Below, in pieces: positions 1 through 8,559 of a DNA stretch of 33,709 nt (positions are counted from its first letter, which is position 1; each line of letters begins with the position of its first letter). Below the pieces are notes generated by a model, which saw nothing but the letters and a program-made list of their open reading frames with translations, was not told the DNA's origin and did not search any database. The position numbers and the translations under genes were made by a program. The DNA is from Flavobacteriaceae bacterium (GTDB lineage Bacteria > Bacteroidota > Bacteroidia > Flavobacteriales > Flavobacteriaceae), in contig JABDIV010000095.1 in assembly GCA_013003555.1 (NCBI GenBank), positions 1-33,709 on the forward strand. The letters run 5' to 3'.

Positions 1-416
1 TCGAAATCGAGGGAATCCATTTTTTGAGCGATTTCAAGGGCTTCGATAAAGGTCACCACGGAACGACCGGCTTCAAAAAATCCTACCTCGGGATTGAGTT
101 CCTGCAAAAGGTATCCCTGGTTGCAGTTATCAGGGTTCATAATGTTCTCGATATAGGAATCACCGATTATGGAGATTCTTCGGTTCTTATTTTCAATAGT
201 GTTAATACCCAACCAACCAAATTCATTAACCGTCCATGGCTCACTGGCTCCTTTGAAATAGCCGGTTTGTCCGGGTTCATATAACTGTAATCCATGAGTG
301 TCTACATAGCGATGAGGGACATCGGAAGTAAGCTTATAGTAGCGCACAACAACTTCTCCGAGTAAATAACCCAGCACGAGGAAAAGAATAAATCGAAGAA
401 TAAATCGCTTCATCAT
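1..416 (-). CDS. SGNH/GDSL-like hydrolase or acyltransferase partner of the MBOAT protein, N-terminal part, cut by window edge
   Basis: I read this frame directly: it begins ATG ATG AAG one base after the MBOAT stop codon and stays open to the left edge, giving about 138 residues without a stop. The protein starts with a basic, hydrophobic segment (MMKRFILRFILFLVLGYLLG), probably a membrane anchor or signal. Near residue 82 is SIIGDSYIE, which resembles block I (GDS) of the SGNH hydrolase superfamily with its nucleophilic Ser. Proteins of this kind (AlgJ/AlgX-like, DUF1574-like) are commonly encoded next to MBOAT acyltransferases and help move acyl groups to extracellular polysaccharide. The one-base spacing supports translational coupling and a joint role in O-acetylating the polysaccharide made by this locus. 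The His/Asp part of the active site lies outside the window, so the family call rests on one motif plus context. Confidence 0.72.
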   Translation of the reverse strand, partial: MMKRFILRFILFLVLGYLLGEVVVRYYKLTSDVPHRYVDTHGLQLYEPGQTGYFKGASEPWTVNEFGWLGINTIENKNRRISIIGDSYIENIMNPDNCNQGYLLQELNPEVGFFEAGRSVVTFIEALEIAQKMDSLDF

Positions 417-417
417 A

Positions 418-1857
418 TCAGAACTGAAAATAAATAAATACTTGTTCTTCTCCGGTAAAGGTAAACATCAACACGATCAAAATAAAATAGAAAGCCCATC
501 GCACATAAACCGGTAATTTAAAGATCCTGGAAATGGCATATTCACCTTCCTTACCAATCCATTCGATGGCGACAAACAGCACAACCAGGATAAGGGTTTT
601 ATAATTATCCGGACTAAGGGCCGGTAAACTTATAATCGATTTATCAAAAATTTTACCTACATAGTGAAAGGCATCGGTCACCGTATCAGCCCTGAAAAAG
701 ATCCAGGCCAATAATGTTATCAGGAATGTAATAAGCATATTGCCGGCTTCGACAAATGTAGGAAACACGCGACCCTGAGCAACTGTATTTAAATGAACCC
801 TGTTTCGTTTGGCGAGCATAAGTGGTAAAAAATAAATCGCGTTTAAGGCACCCCAAATGATAAAGGTCCAGTTGGCACCATGCCAGAATCCACTCACCAG
901 GAAAATGATAAAGGTATTCCTGATCTTCATATTTACGCCACCTCGACTACCGCCCAACGGAATATACAGGTAATCCCTGAACCATGTGGAAAGCGATATA
1001 TGCCAGCGTCGCCAAAATTCGGCGATGTCTCTGGAGAAATACGGGAAGGCAAAATTCTTCATCAAATCAAATCCGAAAAGCCGGGCGGTTCCGATCGCGA
1101 TATCCGAATAGCCCGAAAAGTCGCAATAGATCTGAAATGCGAAAAAGAATGAACCCATAACCAGTGTGCTGGCCGATTGATCGGCATAATTTGCAAATAC
1201 CTGGTTTACAAATTCGGCGCAATTATCGGCAATGACAACCTTTTTAAACAGGCCCCACAAAATCTGACGCATACCATCCTTCGCCATTTCATAATCAAAT
1301 TTTCGCTTTTTATAAAACTGAGGCAGCAGGTGGGTGGCTCGTTCAATGGGCCCAGCAACCAATTGTGGAAAAAAGCTGACAAAGGCTGCAAATGCAATAA
1401 TATCACGCGTTGGCTCTAGTTTCCGCTTGTAAACGTCGATGGTGTAACTCAAGGTTTGAAACGTATAGAAACTTATGCCGACCGGCAGGATTATATTGAG
1501 AGTATTGGGTGAGATCTCTTTTCCGAAAAAGGAAAAGGCTTCAATAAAATTATCAACAAAGAAATTATAATACTTGAAGAAGCCTAAAAATCCGATATTG
1601 ACAAGAATACTGACCCAAAGCAAGCGCAGCCGGGCTGGTTTAGACTCGGTACGGCTCAACATCCTGCCAACAATATAATCGACGATGGTGCTAAAAATGA
1701 TCAGCGCCAAAAATCGATAATCCCACCAGCCATAAAAAACATAGCTGGAAACCACCACCAATATATTTTGCACTTTCAACCATTTATTGGTCACAAACCA
1801 ATACAGGAAGAAGACAATTGGCAGAAAAATTGCAAAATCAATGGAATTAAATAACAT
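418..1857 (-). CDS. MBOAT family membrane-bound O-acyltransferase (AlgI/DltB-like)
   Basis: The 479-residue polytopic membrane protein has the hallmarks of the AlgI branch of MBOAT. These are CDFSGYSDIAIG around residues 245-256, WRRWHISLSTWFRDYLYIPLGG around 282-303, and FWHGANW at 325-331, whose His326 is the expected catalytic residue. The length matches AlgI-type proteins (about 470-520 aa). Family members pass an acyl group, usually acetyl, across the inner membrane for O-acylation of an exported polymer. The start is ATG, with the motif-bearing N-terminus (MLFNSIDFAIFLPIVF) typical of the family. The gene sits at the downstream end of the exopolysaccharide locus, 209 bp after the FAD-protein gene, so it may have its own promoter. 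Its stop lies one base before the SGNH partner start. Acetylation of the local exopolysaccharide is the inferred job; the substrate cannot be read from sequence. Confidence 0.93.
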   Translation of the reverse strand: MLFNSIDFAIFLPIVFFLYWFVTNKWLKVQNILVVVSSYVFYGWWDYRFLALIIFSTIVDYIVGRMLSRTESKPARLRLLWVSILVNIGFLGFFKYYNFFVDNFIEAFSFFGKEISPNTLNIILPVGISFYTFQTLSYTIDVYKRKLEPTRDIIAFAAFVSFFPQLVAGPIERATHLLPQFYKKRKFDYEMAKDGMRQILWGLFKKVVIADNCAEFVNQVFANYADQSASTLVMGSFFFAFQIYCDFSGYSDIAIGTARLFGFDLMKNFAFPYFSRDIAEFWRRWHISLSTWFRDYLYIPLGGSRGGVNMKIRNTFIIFLVSGFWHGANWTFIIWGALNAIYFLPLMLAKRNRVHLNTVAQGRVFPTFVEAGNMLITFLITLLAWIFFRADTVTDAFHYVGKIFDKSIISLPALSPDNYKTLILVVLFVAIEWIGKEGEYAISRIFKLPVYVRWAFYFILIVLMFTFTGEEQVFIYFQF

Positions 1858-2066
1858 CGGTTTACAGTTTCATTGGGATTGTTATTTGTTGTCCGCTTTG
1901 TTTACTTCTTAAAGTCCAAATATCATTGAATTATTTGTTTTGAAGAAAATAAATACGACAAAACGCATATCTTAACGATAGTCCTTGACTTGAAGATCAT
2001 TTTGTGCCGTAAAACAACACATAATCCCCTTAATACCCAATATGATGATCTATTTATTTGATTGAT

Positions 2067-3674
2067 TTATAATCTGTTGGCCGTCGAATGAATGAGTTGC
2101 TGTGCCAGGATGCCGGCCAATCGTTCTCCGGTTTTTATTATTCGGCCACAGTGCTCTAAATGCCAAAGCGGCATTCCGTTCAAGACGTTACCAGCAAGCA
2201 GTGGCCCGGCAACAAAAAAGTTAGTTGCGGTTTGCTGTTGATCATTAACAGCGAAGCCAATACCCGAATCGTTTACCTTACAAATCCCTTTTTGAACAAG
2301 ATTGTCGATCAAAACCGAAACGGGTTGATCAATAAGGGTTCTGCTCCCTACACAGCTTATCACAACATCAATCAATCCCTCATGCTCCCTGATACTTCGC
2401 AATTTCGATGATCTGTACGAAAATATTAAGCCCTGGTTGTCAGCAGAAATTTCCAGATTGTTGTAATACCCCTTTATCAGTTTTAGCCTGCCATCTTGGT
2501 TCAGTCGTTCGACTACCTCGTTATAATGCTTACCAGCACGTCGTTGCCGTTTCCCAATTAGATTGCCATATCGACACGCAAATACACCTAATTCTTCATG
2601 ACTTAAGCGATCTAGTAAATTGACAAAGGCCTTCGAAATAGGCCCTTCGGAAATCGCAGTTCCAAGATTCATGGCCTCAGCCTCATCTAAGTCACGGCTT
2701 GTGGCCTCGTAGATATCCTTAGCCGTCAGATCATATTTCTTGTTCAGCTCTAAAAGATGGGTTGGAACAAATCGCTGCTGACCCATAAGTTTATCTTGCC
2801 CTGAATGGGGTAGTTCCCCATGAGGTGAAATTACCGAAACCGACCCAATTTTCGCTGTTATTTCAGGCACGTCATGAAGTTTATAAAGCATCTCCATAGC
2901 ACTGGCATTCGATCCGATTATTAAAATATTTGATAGTCCTGCCTGCTTGTTAACATGGGTTGCTATGGTGTGAAGATTATCGTCTAATCCCGGGTTATAG
3001 GGATCCTTTACCAGACAAGCGGCCTGCTCATGACCGCTCAGAAAATCATCTGACCAAAGCTGCTTTACCGGAGGAATCCCGACCGATAATATTATCTTCT
3101 TTGTACTCAGGGATTCTGTGCGATTCTTAAAATAAACCTGGAAACTATCCAAGTTATCATCAATTCCTATGGCCTCGTCCTGTATTATTTTAAGTTGGAA
3201 ATCGCACGTCGAGCTGAAATCTGCAATGGTCTGGTTGACTTTTTGCTTTATAAAAATTCCAAAAAATCGTCTTGGGATATAAATGTCCTCCCAGTTGTTT
3301 TTCTGAATATCGATTTTGTGGGTGTCGGTCCAATTTTCAGACAACTTGCCGCCATCTGCCCGAAGCTCCGATATAAGAGTTTCTTTATTTTGAGATAACC
3401 ATTTGATAAACTCTTGTCTTATCAAACTTTCTGGAAGGAAATCGGCCAGGGAGGTGATAAGCAAGGCAGATGATCCCGACCGTGGTCCATAAGCCAAGCC
3501 GGTAAAATTTTCCGCATCCTTCTCGACAATCGTTAGCTTTAGCCGGCCATTGAAATCATCGGAAGCCGAAAGGTTTTTTAGAAAAGATAACAGGATAAAT
3601 GAGGTGGTAATACCTGACCCGATGAAGGTCATATCCGTATCAAGAGAAATCGTATTTCGATCGGTATTATTCAT
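2067..3674 (-). CDS. FAD/NAD(P)-binding protein (NAD_binding_9-like)
   Basis: The roughly 535-residue soluble protein begins with a Rossmann-type dinucleotide-binding stretch, DMTFIGSGITTSFILLSFL, within its first 35 residues. A second such stretch (NILIIGSNASAMEMLYKL) lies near the middle, and a late SCVGSR/FVAGPLLAGN segment is typical of flavin-dependent oxidoreductases. Overall it resembles the FAD-NAD(P)-binding proteins of Pfam NAD_binding_9. ATG at 3674 is used here. An in-frame TTG at 3692 would add six residues and has an AAAGG seven bases upstream, so it cannot be excluded. The gene lies between the FemAB/GNAT-like gene and the MBOAT gene. A flavoprotein of this type is not a standard polysaccharide enzyme. 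It may oxidise or hydroxylate a sugar or acyl substituent, but nothing in the sequence fixes the substrate. Confidence 0.8.
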   Translation of the reverse strand: MNNTDRNTISLDTDMTFIGSGITTSFILLSFLKNLSASDDFNGRLKLTIVEKDAENFTGLAYGPRSGSSALLITSLADFLPESLIRQEFIKWLSQNKETLISELRADGGKLSENWTDTHKIDIQKNNWEDIYIPRRFFGIFIKQKVNQTIADFSSTCDFQLKIIQDEAIGIDDNLDSFQVYFKNRTESLSTKKIILSVGIPPVKQLWSDDFLSGHEQAACLVKDPYNPGLDDNLHTIATHVNKQAGLSNILIIGSNASAMEMLYKLHDVPEITAKIGSVSVISPHGELPHSGQDKLMGQQRFVPTHLLELNKKYDLTAKDIYEATSRDLDEAEAMNLGTAISEGPISKAFVNLLDRLSHEELGVFACRYGNLIGKRQRRAGKHYNEVVERLNQDGRLKLIKGYYNNLEISADNQGLIFSYRSSKLRSIREHEGLIDVVISCVGSRTLIDQPVSVLIDNLVQKGICKVNDSGIGFAVNDQQQTATNFFVAGPLLAGNVLNGMPLWHLEHCGRIIKTGERLAGILAQQLIHSTANRL

Positions 3675-3729
3675 AAAATGGTTGGTGCACAAATTTAACC
3701 TTTATCATTTACTTTTAATCGATGCTTAT

Positions 3730-4782
3730 TTACAATACACCTTGATTTTCTTTTCGATAAAGTGGGAAGTAGTCCTGCTCGATATTATAGTCCTCTTTCT
3801 GAATGCCGGAAAGTTTGAAATATACTTCACTATCGATGATTTTACGACCCATGCGATAGTCACAAACATCAGCCGGGAAAAAGGCTTGCTTGTATTTGAA
3901 AATACCGTCATCAGTCCCGTAGCCACCACCGAGAACGAAGTATTTACGATTGTTTTCGAAAGCCCATTCAATGATCCTATGTTTTAAAATCTCGTTAGGT
4001 CGAAGTCCGAAATAATCCGACAATGTACCACCAACAAAAGAATAAACTTTACTGTTTGAGATTAGGATCATTTCTGAAGCGATCGGCTTATTATCCTTTA
4101 GGGTTAAAACAATTGCACAATTTTCTGGATTAGCCTGGATATAGGCCCAAAGTTTTTCATAAGAATAATAATATGAAGTTCTCGCCTGGGTCCTGTCCAT
4201 GGTGTGTACAAAGATCGCATAGAAGTCGTCGAATATTTTTTTGCTGATGGACTTATAGAAAAAATCAACTTTTAAATTTTCTCTCAGCGCTCGATTGATG
4301 TTTTTACGGACTTTTCGATTGTAGTTTTTCCAAATGATTTCAGGATCTTGAATCATACCCATGATGTTATGCATGCCTTCTACCAGGAATCCGGTATAGC
4401 CTTCATGATTGGCATTCAATTTGAAACGAATAAACTCACTTACAATATTATGCTTGTGGTACCAAGCATCAACGGCAATCCAGAATTCCCGTTTATCCTC
4501 CAAGGTAAGTTCTCGATCAAATTTCGGGCCGCTGTATCCCCAGGTCGATATGACATCGAAATAAGAGGGGGCCTGCTCGATTTCCCGCAGATAAAAGGGC
4601 ATGACAGCAAGGGGCTTGTCATCACTGTTATAAGCGATTAATGCCTTGGCGCGGTCAAGACCGCCATAGAAAATATCGAGAAATTCTGTCTTGTAATAGG
4701 GGTGGTTGTCTCCTAAAATATCCAGAGCTTCAGTATATAGCTTAGCCTGGTCGGTATGTAATTCAAGATACTTCAGAGTCAC
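3730..4782 (-). CDS. FemAB/GNAT-like N-acyltransferase (Acetyltransf_6 type)
   Basis: The 350-residue protein has the two-lobed GNAT layout of FemAB-like enzymes. An N-terminal lobe contains PLAVMPFYL (57-65). A basic segment NYNRKVRKNINRAL (153-166) is typical of the family. The C-terminal lobe has KDNKPIASEMILISNSKVYSFVGG (229-252) and YFVLGGGYGTDDGIFKYKQAF (281-301), matching the common ending where the acceptor fold closes on a Lys. Relatives N-acylate amino groups using acyl-CoA or aminoacyl-tRNA. The start is GTG, overlapping the preceding gene's TGA (GTGA at 4779-4782), so translation is coupled to the DegT-like gene upstream. That order, an aminotransferase-like gene followed by an N-acyltransferase, suggests that the DegT-like enzymes make an amino sugar that this protein acylates. 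The pathway is inference. Confidence 0.83.
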   Translation of the reverse strand: MTLKYLELHTDQAKLYTEALDILGDNHPYYKTEFLDIFYGGLDRAKALIAYNSDDKPLAVMPFYLREIEQAPSYFDVISTWGYSGPKFDRELTLEDKREFWIAVDAWYHKHNIVSEFIRFKLNANHEGYTGFLVEGMHNIMGMIQDPEIIWKNYNRKVRKNINRALRENLKVDFFYKSISKKIFDDFYAIFVHTMDRTQARTSYYYSYEKLWAYIQANPENCAIVLTLKDNKPIASEMILISNSKVYSFVGGTLSDYFGLRPNEILKHRIIEWAFENNRKYFVLGGGYGTDDGIFKYKQAFFPADVCDYRMGRKIIDSEVYFKLSGIQKEDYNIEQDYFPLYRKENQGVL

Positions 4783-5696
4783 GACAACAATGCTTTTAAA
4801 TGATCTGCCATTAACTTGATTTCATCCGGGTCACAATCCTGGTGAACAGGCAAATTAGTGATGTGTTTCGACGTATAAGCCGCCGATTCATAATTTGTAA
4901 TTCTCAAAGGTTCAATCATCGTATAATAAAGGCTCACCAGTCCGAACCCCTTTTCATTCATCAACTTGAATACCGAGTTGCGATCGGCATCATTTAAAAG
5001 AATGGGAAATGACTGCGGACAAATGTTATCATCTAATTTAGGATATAAAATCGTAATACCATCAGTATGATTTAATTCCTTCAGAAGGAGCAAATAATTA
5101 TTTCGTCTGGCCTGAAAAATTCCCTGCAGGTCATAATCGAATACCGTGGCATTGTCTAGGTAGTTTTTTTCTTCAATTACGAAGGGCCCCTCGTTATTCA
5201 TAGCCAGCATACCACCATCAGGAAACGGCAGGTTTTTATGCAAACTATAAAAAGAGTAATTACCGGCTCGTCCGCAAGCACCACCGATTAAGTCGGTTAA
5301 CATCGCATGGGCCAAATCTTCAATAAAAAAAACACCCTCCTTTTTAAGCCATAATACAATTTCGCTATAGCGGTCGTCCGGAAACCCAAAGTAGTGGACC
5401 ATTAAAACCATTGCTCCCGGGTTGGCAGAAATGACACGTTTCATATCCTCGAAATCAATCCTTAACATTTTATTTAACCCGTAAAATTCATAATCGATTC
5501 CCACATTGGTTACCGGGTCAAAAATGCCACTGCCTTCAGTAACAGTCCACCCGATATATGCCGGAAGAATCACTTTAGCTTTTGGATATTGTTTGTGATA
5601 TGCCTGCAGAACTGCCTGCCAGGCATCACGCGCGCGTGGATAGGAGATCAGTTCGCGTTTGAAATTATTGGCCTTATGTGCTTTTTTAGCTATCAT
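4779..5696 (-). CDS. DegT/DnrJ/EryC1-like PLP-dependent protein, short form
   Basis: The 305-residue protein has fold-type I aminotransferase features. These are an N-terminal VILPAYIGW (42-50), IEDLAHA with Asp127 in the position that contacts the PLP pyridine nitrogen, and FYSLHKNLPFPDGGML (149-163) with Lys154 as the likely Schiff-base lysine. Sugar aminotransferases of the DegT family are usually 360-400 residues, so this is a short member and its C-terminal domain is reduced. It starts with ATG, nine bases after the neighbouring DegT-like gene, and ends in a four-base overlap with the acyltransferase gene. The inferred role is amination of a nucleotide-linked keto sugar for the exopolysaccharide. 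An alternative is a non-transaminating PLP enzyme, since the family also contains dehydratases. Confidence 0.78.
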   Translation of the reverse strand: MIAKKAHKANNFKRELISYPRARDAWQAVLQAYHKQYPKAKVILPAYIGWTVTEGSGIFDPVTNVGIDYEFYGLNKMLRIDFEDMKRVISANPGAMVLMVHYFGFPDDRYSEIVLWLKKEGVFFIEDLAHAMLTDLIGGACGRAGNYSFYSLHKNLPFPDGGMLAMNNEGPFVIEEKNYLDNATVFDYDLQGIFQARRNNYLLLLKELNHTDGITILYPKLDDNICPQSFPILLNDADRNSVFKLMNEKGFGLVSLYYTMIEPLRITNYESAAYTSKHITNLPVHQDCDPDEIKLMADHLKALLS

Positions 5697-5705
5697 TTTT
5701 CGATT

Positions 5706-6764
5706 CTATCCATTCCTATAGATCCAGCTATTCAGAACCTGTATTAAATACTTCATATCCTCTCCGTCATAACGGAAATCGGTATGAATATTAAAGAAAT
5801 ATTTCCACTTCGAACGTAAATCATTACTCGGCCATAAGTTTGCAGGATAAATATAATTGGCAATGCAATAGGCCTTAAATTCATCGAATACCGCTTTCTC
5901 TTTAAATAAAAGCAATAGCCCAAATGGCGTATATCCCTTGCGTCGAATAATTTTAAAGTGTTTTGAGGGGGCCAAATATTTAAATATTAGATCGAGATGT
6001 TTCGACTTGATTACATTCGGATCATATTTTATATAATCTGTTAATGCCTGACGAAGTGGTTCATTGGGTTCGATATAACTATTGGATGCCGTGATCAGGG
6101 ATTCGCCGGCATAAAGTAAATTAAGATATCCTTCTTTGGTTCCGTCACCCGATTTCAAGAATTGCCGTTTTTTATTTATTGACTGCTGCAAGGTGATGTA
6201 TGCATCTTCAATCGTCTCATCAACCGTGTTTTCATAAGTAGGGGATTTTAATCGATTTGGGATCCAGGCTACGCCACCGCCAGCAACAGGATAGGACTTT
6301 CTAACCGAAGCCATGCAATAATCGGCCTTGCTGTTCAGACATTGTTTCGATAGCCACCCATGTGAATGATCTTCGATAATGATGGGTCGGTCTTGCGACT
6401 TCTCATCGTAATCGTAGTTAAAGAGTCCCCAGAAATTATTTAAAACTATGATATCTCCCTTTTTTGCAAAACGTTGAAAATTAAATGCCCGATTGGGTTC
6501 AAAGGGATTGATGTAATAGTAATGGATGGAATTATAATTCCGTTTAAGGAAATTCAGAACATTATGACAATAGTATGCGGGAAGCCAGATCTTGTTTATG
6601 GCATGGTCCCGATGGATGTCCTCCAGTAATGAAAAAAAGGCACTCCGACCGGAATAATAGAGACGGAGCCGTTCCGGGAGGGAAATCTCGCTTTGAGTAA
6701 GAACACCATATTCATTATCATCGGGTTCAAGCGAATAAAAAGAAGATCCTATCTCGCGTTTCAA
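5706..6764 (-). CDS. Second, divergent DegT-like PLP-dependent protein
   Basis: The 352-residue protein is only distantly similar to its neighbour but keeps the same landmarks in the same order. They are YYSGRSAFFSLL (36-47), IWLPAYYCHNVL (59-70), IIIEDHSHGWLS with Asp132, and MASVRKSYPVAGGGVAW (151-167) with Lys156 as the probable PLP lysine. The start is a TTG that overlaps the preceding TGA (TTGA, 6761-6764). An in-frame TAA lies two codons upstream and no ATG occurs until about residue 151, so TTG is effectively forced. Two adjacent, unequal DegT-like proteins could act in series or as a heterodimer. The usual DegT annotation is weak here because overall similarity is low; the PLP residues make the fold call reasonable, while the reaction is unknown. 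Confidence 0.7.
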   Translation of the reverse strand: MKREIGSSFYSLEPDDNEYGVLTQSEISLPERLRLYYSGRSAFFSLLEDIHRDHAINKIWLPAYYCHNVLNFLKRNYNSIHYYYINPFEPNRAFNFQRFAKKGDIIVLNNFWGLFNYDYDEKSQDRPIIIEDHSHGWLSKQCLNSKADYCMASVRKSYPVAGGGVAWIPNRLKSPTYENTVDETIEDAYITLQQSINKKRQFLKSGDGTKEGYLNLLYAGESLITASNSYIEPNEPLRQALTDYIKYDPNVIKSKHLDLIFKYLAPSKHFKIIRRKGYTPFGLLLLFKEKAVFDEFKAYCIANYIYPANLWPSNDLRSKWKYFFNIHTDFRYDGEDMKYLIQVLNSWIYRNG

Positions 6765-7378
6765 ACTTTAACTTTTACATTTTTAAAGGCCGGCATATTG
6801 TCATTTTCAGACGCATTGATATCCTTTCGCCGGATTACTTTTTCAATGGTCAGGAAAATGATTTTTAAATCCAACCAAAACGATTGATTATCGACATACC
6901 AAACATCGTATTCAAACTTCTTGTCCCAGCTAATGGCATTGCGACCATTAACCTGTGCCCAGCCGGTTATTCCCGACATGACCTCATGACGCCTGGCCTG
7001 GGTTTCATCATATAAAGGTAAGTATTCAATATGTAATGGGCGCGGACCGATCAAACTCATATCACCCTTCAGAACGTTGATCAATTGTGGAATCTCATCG
7101 AGTGAATATTTTCTGATAAACATCCCGAATCTGGTAATTCTTAAATGAAAAGGCAGGTATTCACCATGTTCGTCCTTTTTATCATTCATGGTTTTGAACT
7201 TAATGATTTTGAATATGCGTTCCTTTTTACCCGGACGAGCCTGAGTGAAAAAGGGTTTACCATTATTCAGAAACAATAAAATTATTAAAACGGTAATGAA
7301 AATAGGTGATGCCAGTATTAACCCAATCAGAGCCGCGACAAAGTCGAAAAAAGGCTTTATTATTTTAGGGTATATCAT
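6761..7378 (-). CDS. Initiating sugar-phosphate transferase (polyprenyl-phosphate glycosyl-1-phosphate transferase, PglC/EpsL type)
   Basis: The protein transfers a sugar-1-phosphate from a nucleotide sugar to undecaprenyl phosphate, the first membrane step of repeat-unit assembly. The 205-residue form has one N-terminal membrane segment (about 10-37), then RPGKKERIFKIIKFKTM (48-64), SLDEIPQLINVLKGDMSLIGPRP (92-114) with the catalytic Asp94-Glu95 pair, and GITGWAQVNGRN (137-148). This is the small monotopic class, about 200 aa, without the extra N-terminal helices of WbaP/WcaJ. The frame is open for 48 more codons upstream, but that part lies inside the preceding glycosyltransferase gene and has no family features. 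I therefore use ATG at 7378, which overlaps that gene by 14 bases. It ends in the TTGA overlap with the next gene. Confidence 0.93.
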   Translation of the reverse strand: MIYPKIIKPFFDFVAALIGLILASPIFITVLIILLFLNNGKPFFTQARPGKKERIFKIIKFKTMNDKKDEHGEYLPFHLRITRFGMFIRKYSLDEIPQLINVLKGDMSLIGPRPLHIEYLPLYDETQARRHEVMSGITGWAQVNGRNAISWDKKFEYDVWYVDNQSFWLDLKIIFLTIEKVIRRKDINASENDNMPAFKNVKVKV

Positions 7379-8528
7379 CAGGTTGAGCGATTTGTTGGTA
7401 CAATTTGAGTAATTCGCTCCAAATATAAGTATGCTTATAATTCTGGACAATATTTTCTCTTGCAACTGCACGCATTCGACGTCGTTCGGCAGGATGATCT
7501 GCCATGAACCGCATGGCCTCAAAAATGGCCTTGCTGTCTTTTGGTGGAATGATCAATCCATTGATCGAATCAGTTATGATCTCATTGCATCCGTTAATAT
7601 CGGTCACTATGGCCGGAACACCCATGGCACCGGATTGCAGCACCACATTAGGAAAACCTTCTCGATAGGTGGGAAATACAAAAACATCGGCAATGGCAAG
7701 AAATGGTCGTATATCGTTTTGCCATCCTACCGAAACAATTTGAAGGTGCGAGGCGATAAGCTCTTCCGTAGTAGGAAGTAGCGGATCGAGATCATCTTCA
7801 CGCGAACCCACAAGAATGAGCTTAGCACTATTTCCGGTAGCTGAAAAATTAGCAAAGGCTGCAATCATTTCGTTAACACCCTTATCTTTTACAAGCCTGC
7901 CGATATAAACAAAGGCAAGCTCATTTTCTAAAATCCCCAGTTCTCGTCTTAATTGTTCCTTTTTTTCATGAGGTATCAGGTCGGGATCGAAATGATCAAC
8001 ATCAATTCCATTCGAACTGCCTTGTCCGATAACCTCCAGTTTATCGGGTTTAGCAAATTTCTCTTCTAAAATAAGCTTATACTGACCTTTTGAGTTTGGA
8101 AATACACGCGTGGCAAAGAAATAGGTGGCCTTTTCCACCAGGTTCAGTAGTTTCCGTTTAGGACCTGTAACCACAAGCAATGGCAATCCTGCAACCGTAT
8201 GAAAACGATGTTTAACACCGGCTAAATATGACGCTAACATACCGATTATTCCGGCCTTCGGCGTATGTGTATGAACGATCAGAGGCTTTTCTTTTCTGAG
8301 AAACCTGTACAGTTTAATAAGAGCCATAAAATCCTTGATCGGGGTGATGGTACGCGTCATCTCAATGCCGTAAGTACGTATACCTTCCTGCTCTTCAACT
8401 TCTTTGAGTTCCTTTAAAGGGCTGGCAACACCTATGATCTCAAAATGTTGATTCAAAAACTTAAGCTGCCCTCTTAATAAAACTTTGAGGGAAACGGGTA
8501 CCGTTGTAATGCGAATTATTTTTTTCAA
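7365..8528 (-). CDS. Glycosyltransferase family 4 (GT-B fold), probably second sugar of the repeat unit
   Basis: The 387-residue protein has an N-terminal acceptor domain with HTHTPKAGIIGMLASYLAGV (86-105) and FHTVAGLP. The C-terminal nucleotide-sugar domain has LAFVYIGRLVKDKGVNEMI and TYREGFPNVVLQSGAMGVP. In the usual E-x7-E motif the second Glu is Gln here. I recall similar Gln forms in Bacteroidota members of this branch, so I treat it as a variant and not a defect. The start is TTG: an in-frame TAA lies four codons upstream, the next ATG is far inside, and the N-terminus after TTG (KKIIRITTVPVSL) is the family norm. The gene lies directly upstream of the initiating transferase and overlaps it, so it probably acts early on the lipid-linked sugar. 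The sugar is unknown. Confidence 0.9.
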   Translation of the reverse strand: MKKIIRITTVPVSLKVLLRGQLKFLNQHFEIIGVASPLKELKEVEEQEGIRTYGIEMTRTITPIKDFMALIKLYRFLRKEKPLIVHTHTPKAGIIGMLASYLAGVKHRFHTVAGLPLLVVTGPKRKLLNLVEKATYFFATRVFPNSKGQYKLILEEKFAKPDKLEVIGQGSSNGIDVDHFDPDLIPHEKKEQLRRELGILENELAFVYIGRLVKDKGVNEMIAAFANFSATGNSAKLILVGSREDDLDPLLPTTEELIASHLQIVSVGWQNDIRPFLAIADVFVFPTYREGFPNVVLQSGAMGVPAIVTDINGCNEIITDSINGLIIPPKDSKAIFEAMRFMADHPAERRRMRAVARENIVQNYKHTYIWSELLKLYQQIAQPDDIP

Positions 8529-8559
8529 TTGATGCTGTTAAGAGACTTAGGCTTAAAGA

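Noticed and set aside
24..284. An 86-codon plus-strand open frame at the left edge.
   Set aside because: It is antisense to the better supported minus-strand SGNH-like frame, which is open to the edge, has a membrane anchor and a GDS motif, and sits one base from the MBOAT gene.
3726..3987. Open frames on both strands overlapping the 3' part of the FemAB/GNAT-like gene.
   Set aside because: They overlap conserved C-terminal sequence of that gene in other frames and show no motif or sensible start context.
7379..7522. A 48-codon N-terminal extension of the initiating sugar transferase.
   Set aside because: This stretch is inside the upstream GT4 gene, has no family features, and the 205-residue form beginning MIYPKIIKPFFDF is the normal size and start for the small class.
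7365..8528. Loss of the second Glu of the GT4 E-x7-E motif as evidence of an inactive enzyme.
   Set aside because: The rest of the domain is intact, and Gln at this position is, as far as I recall, a recurring variant in this Bacteroidota GT4 branch.
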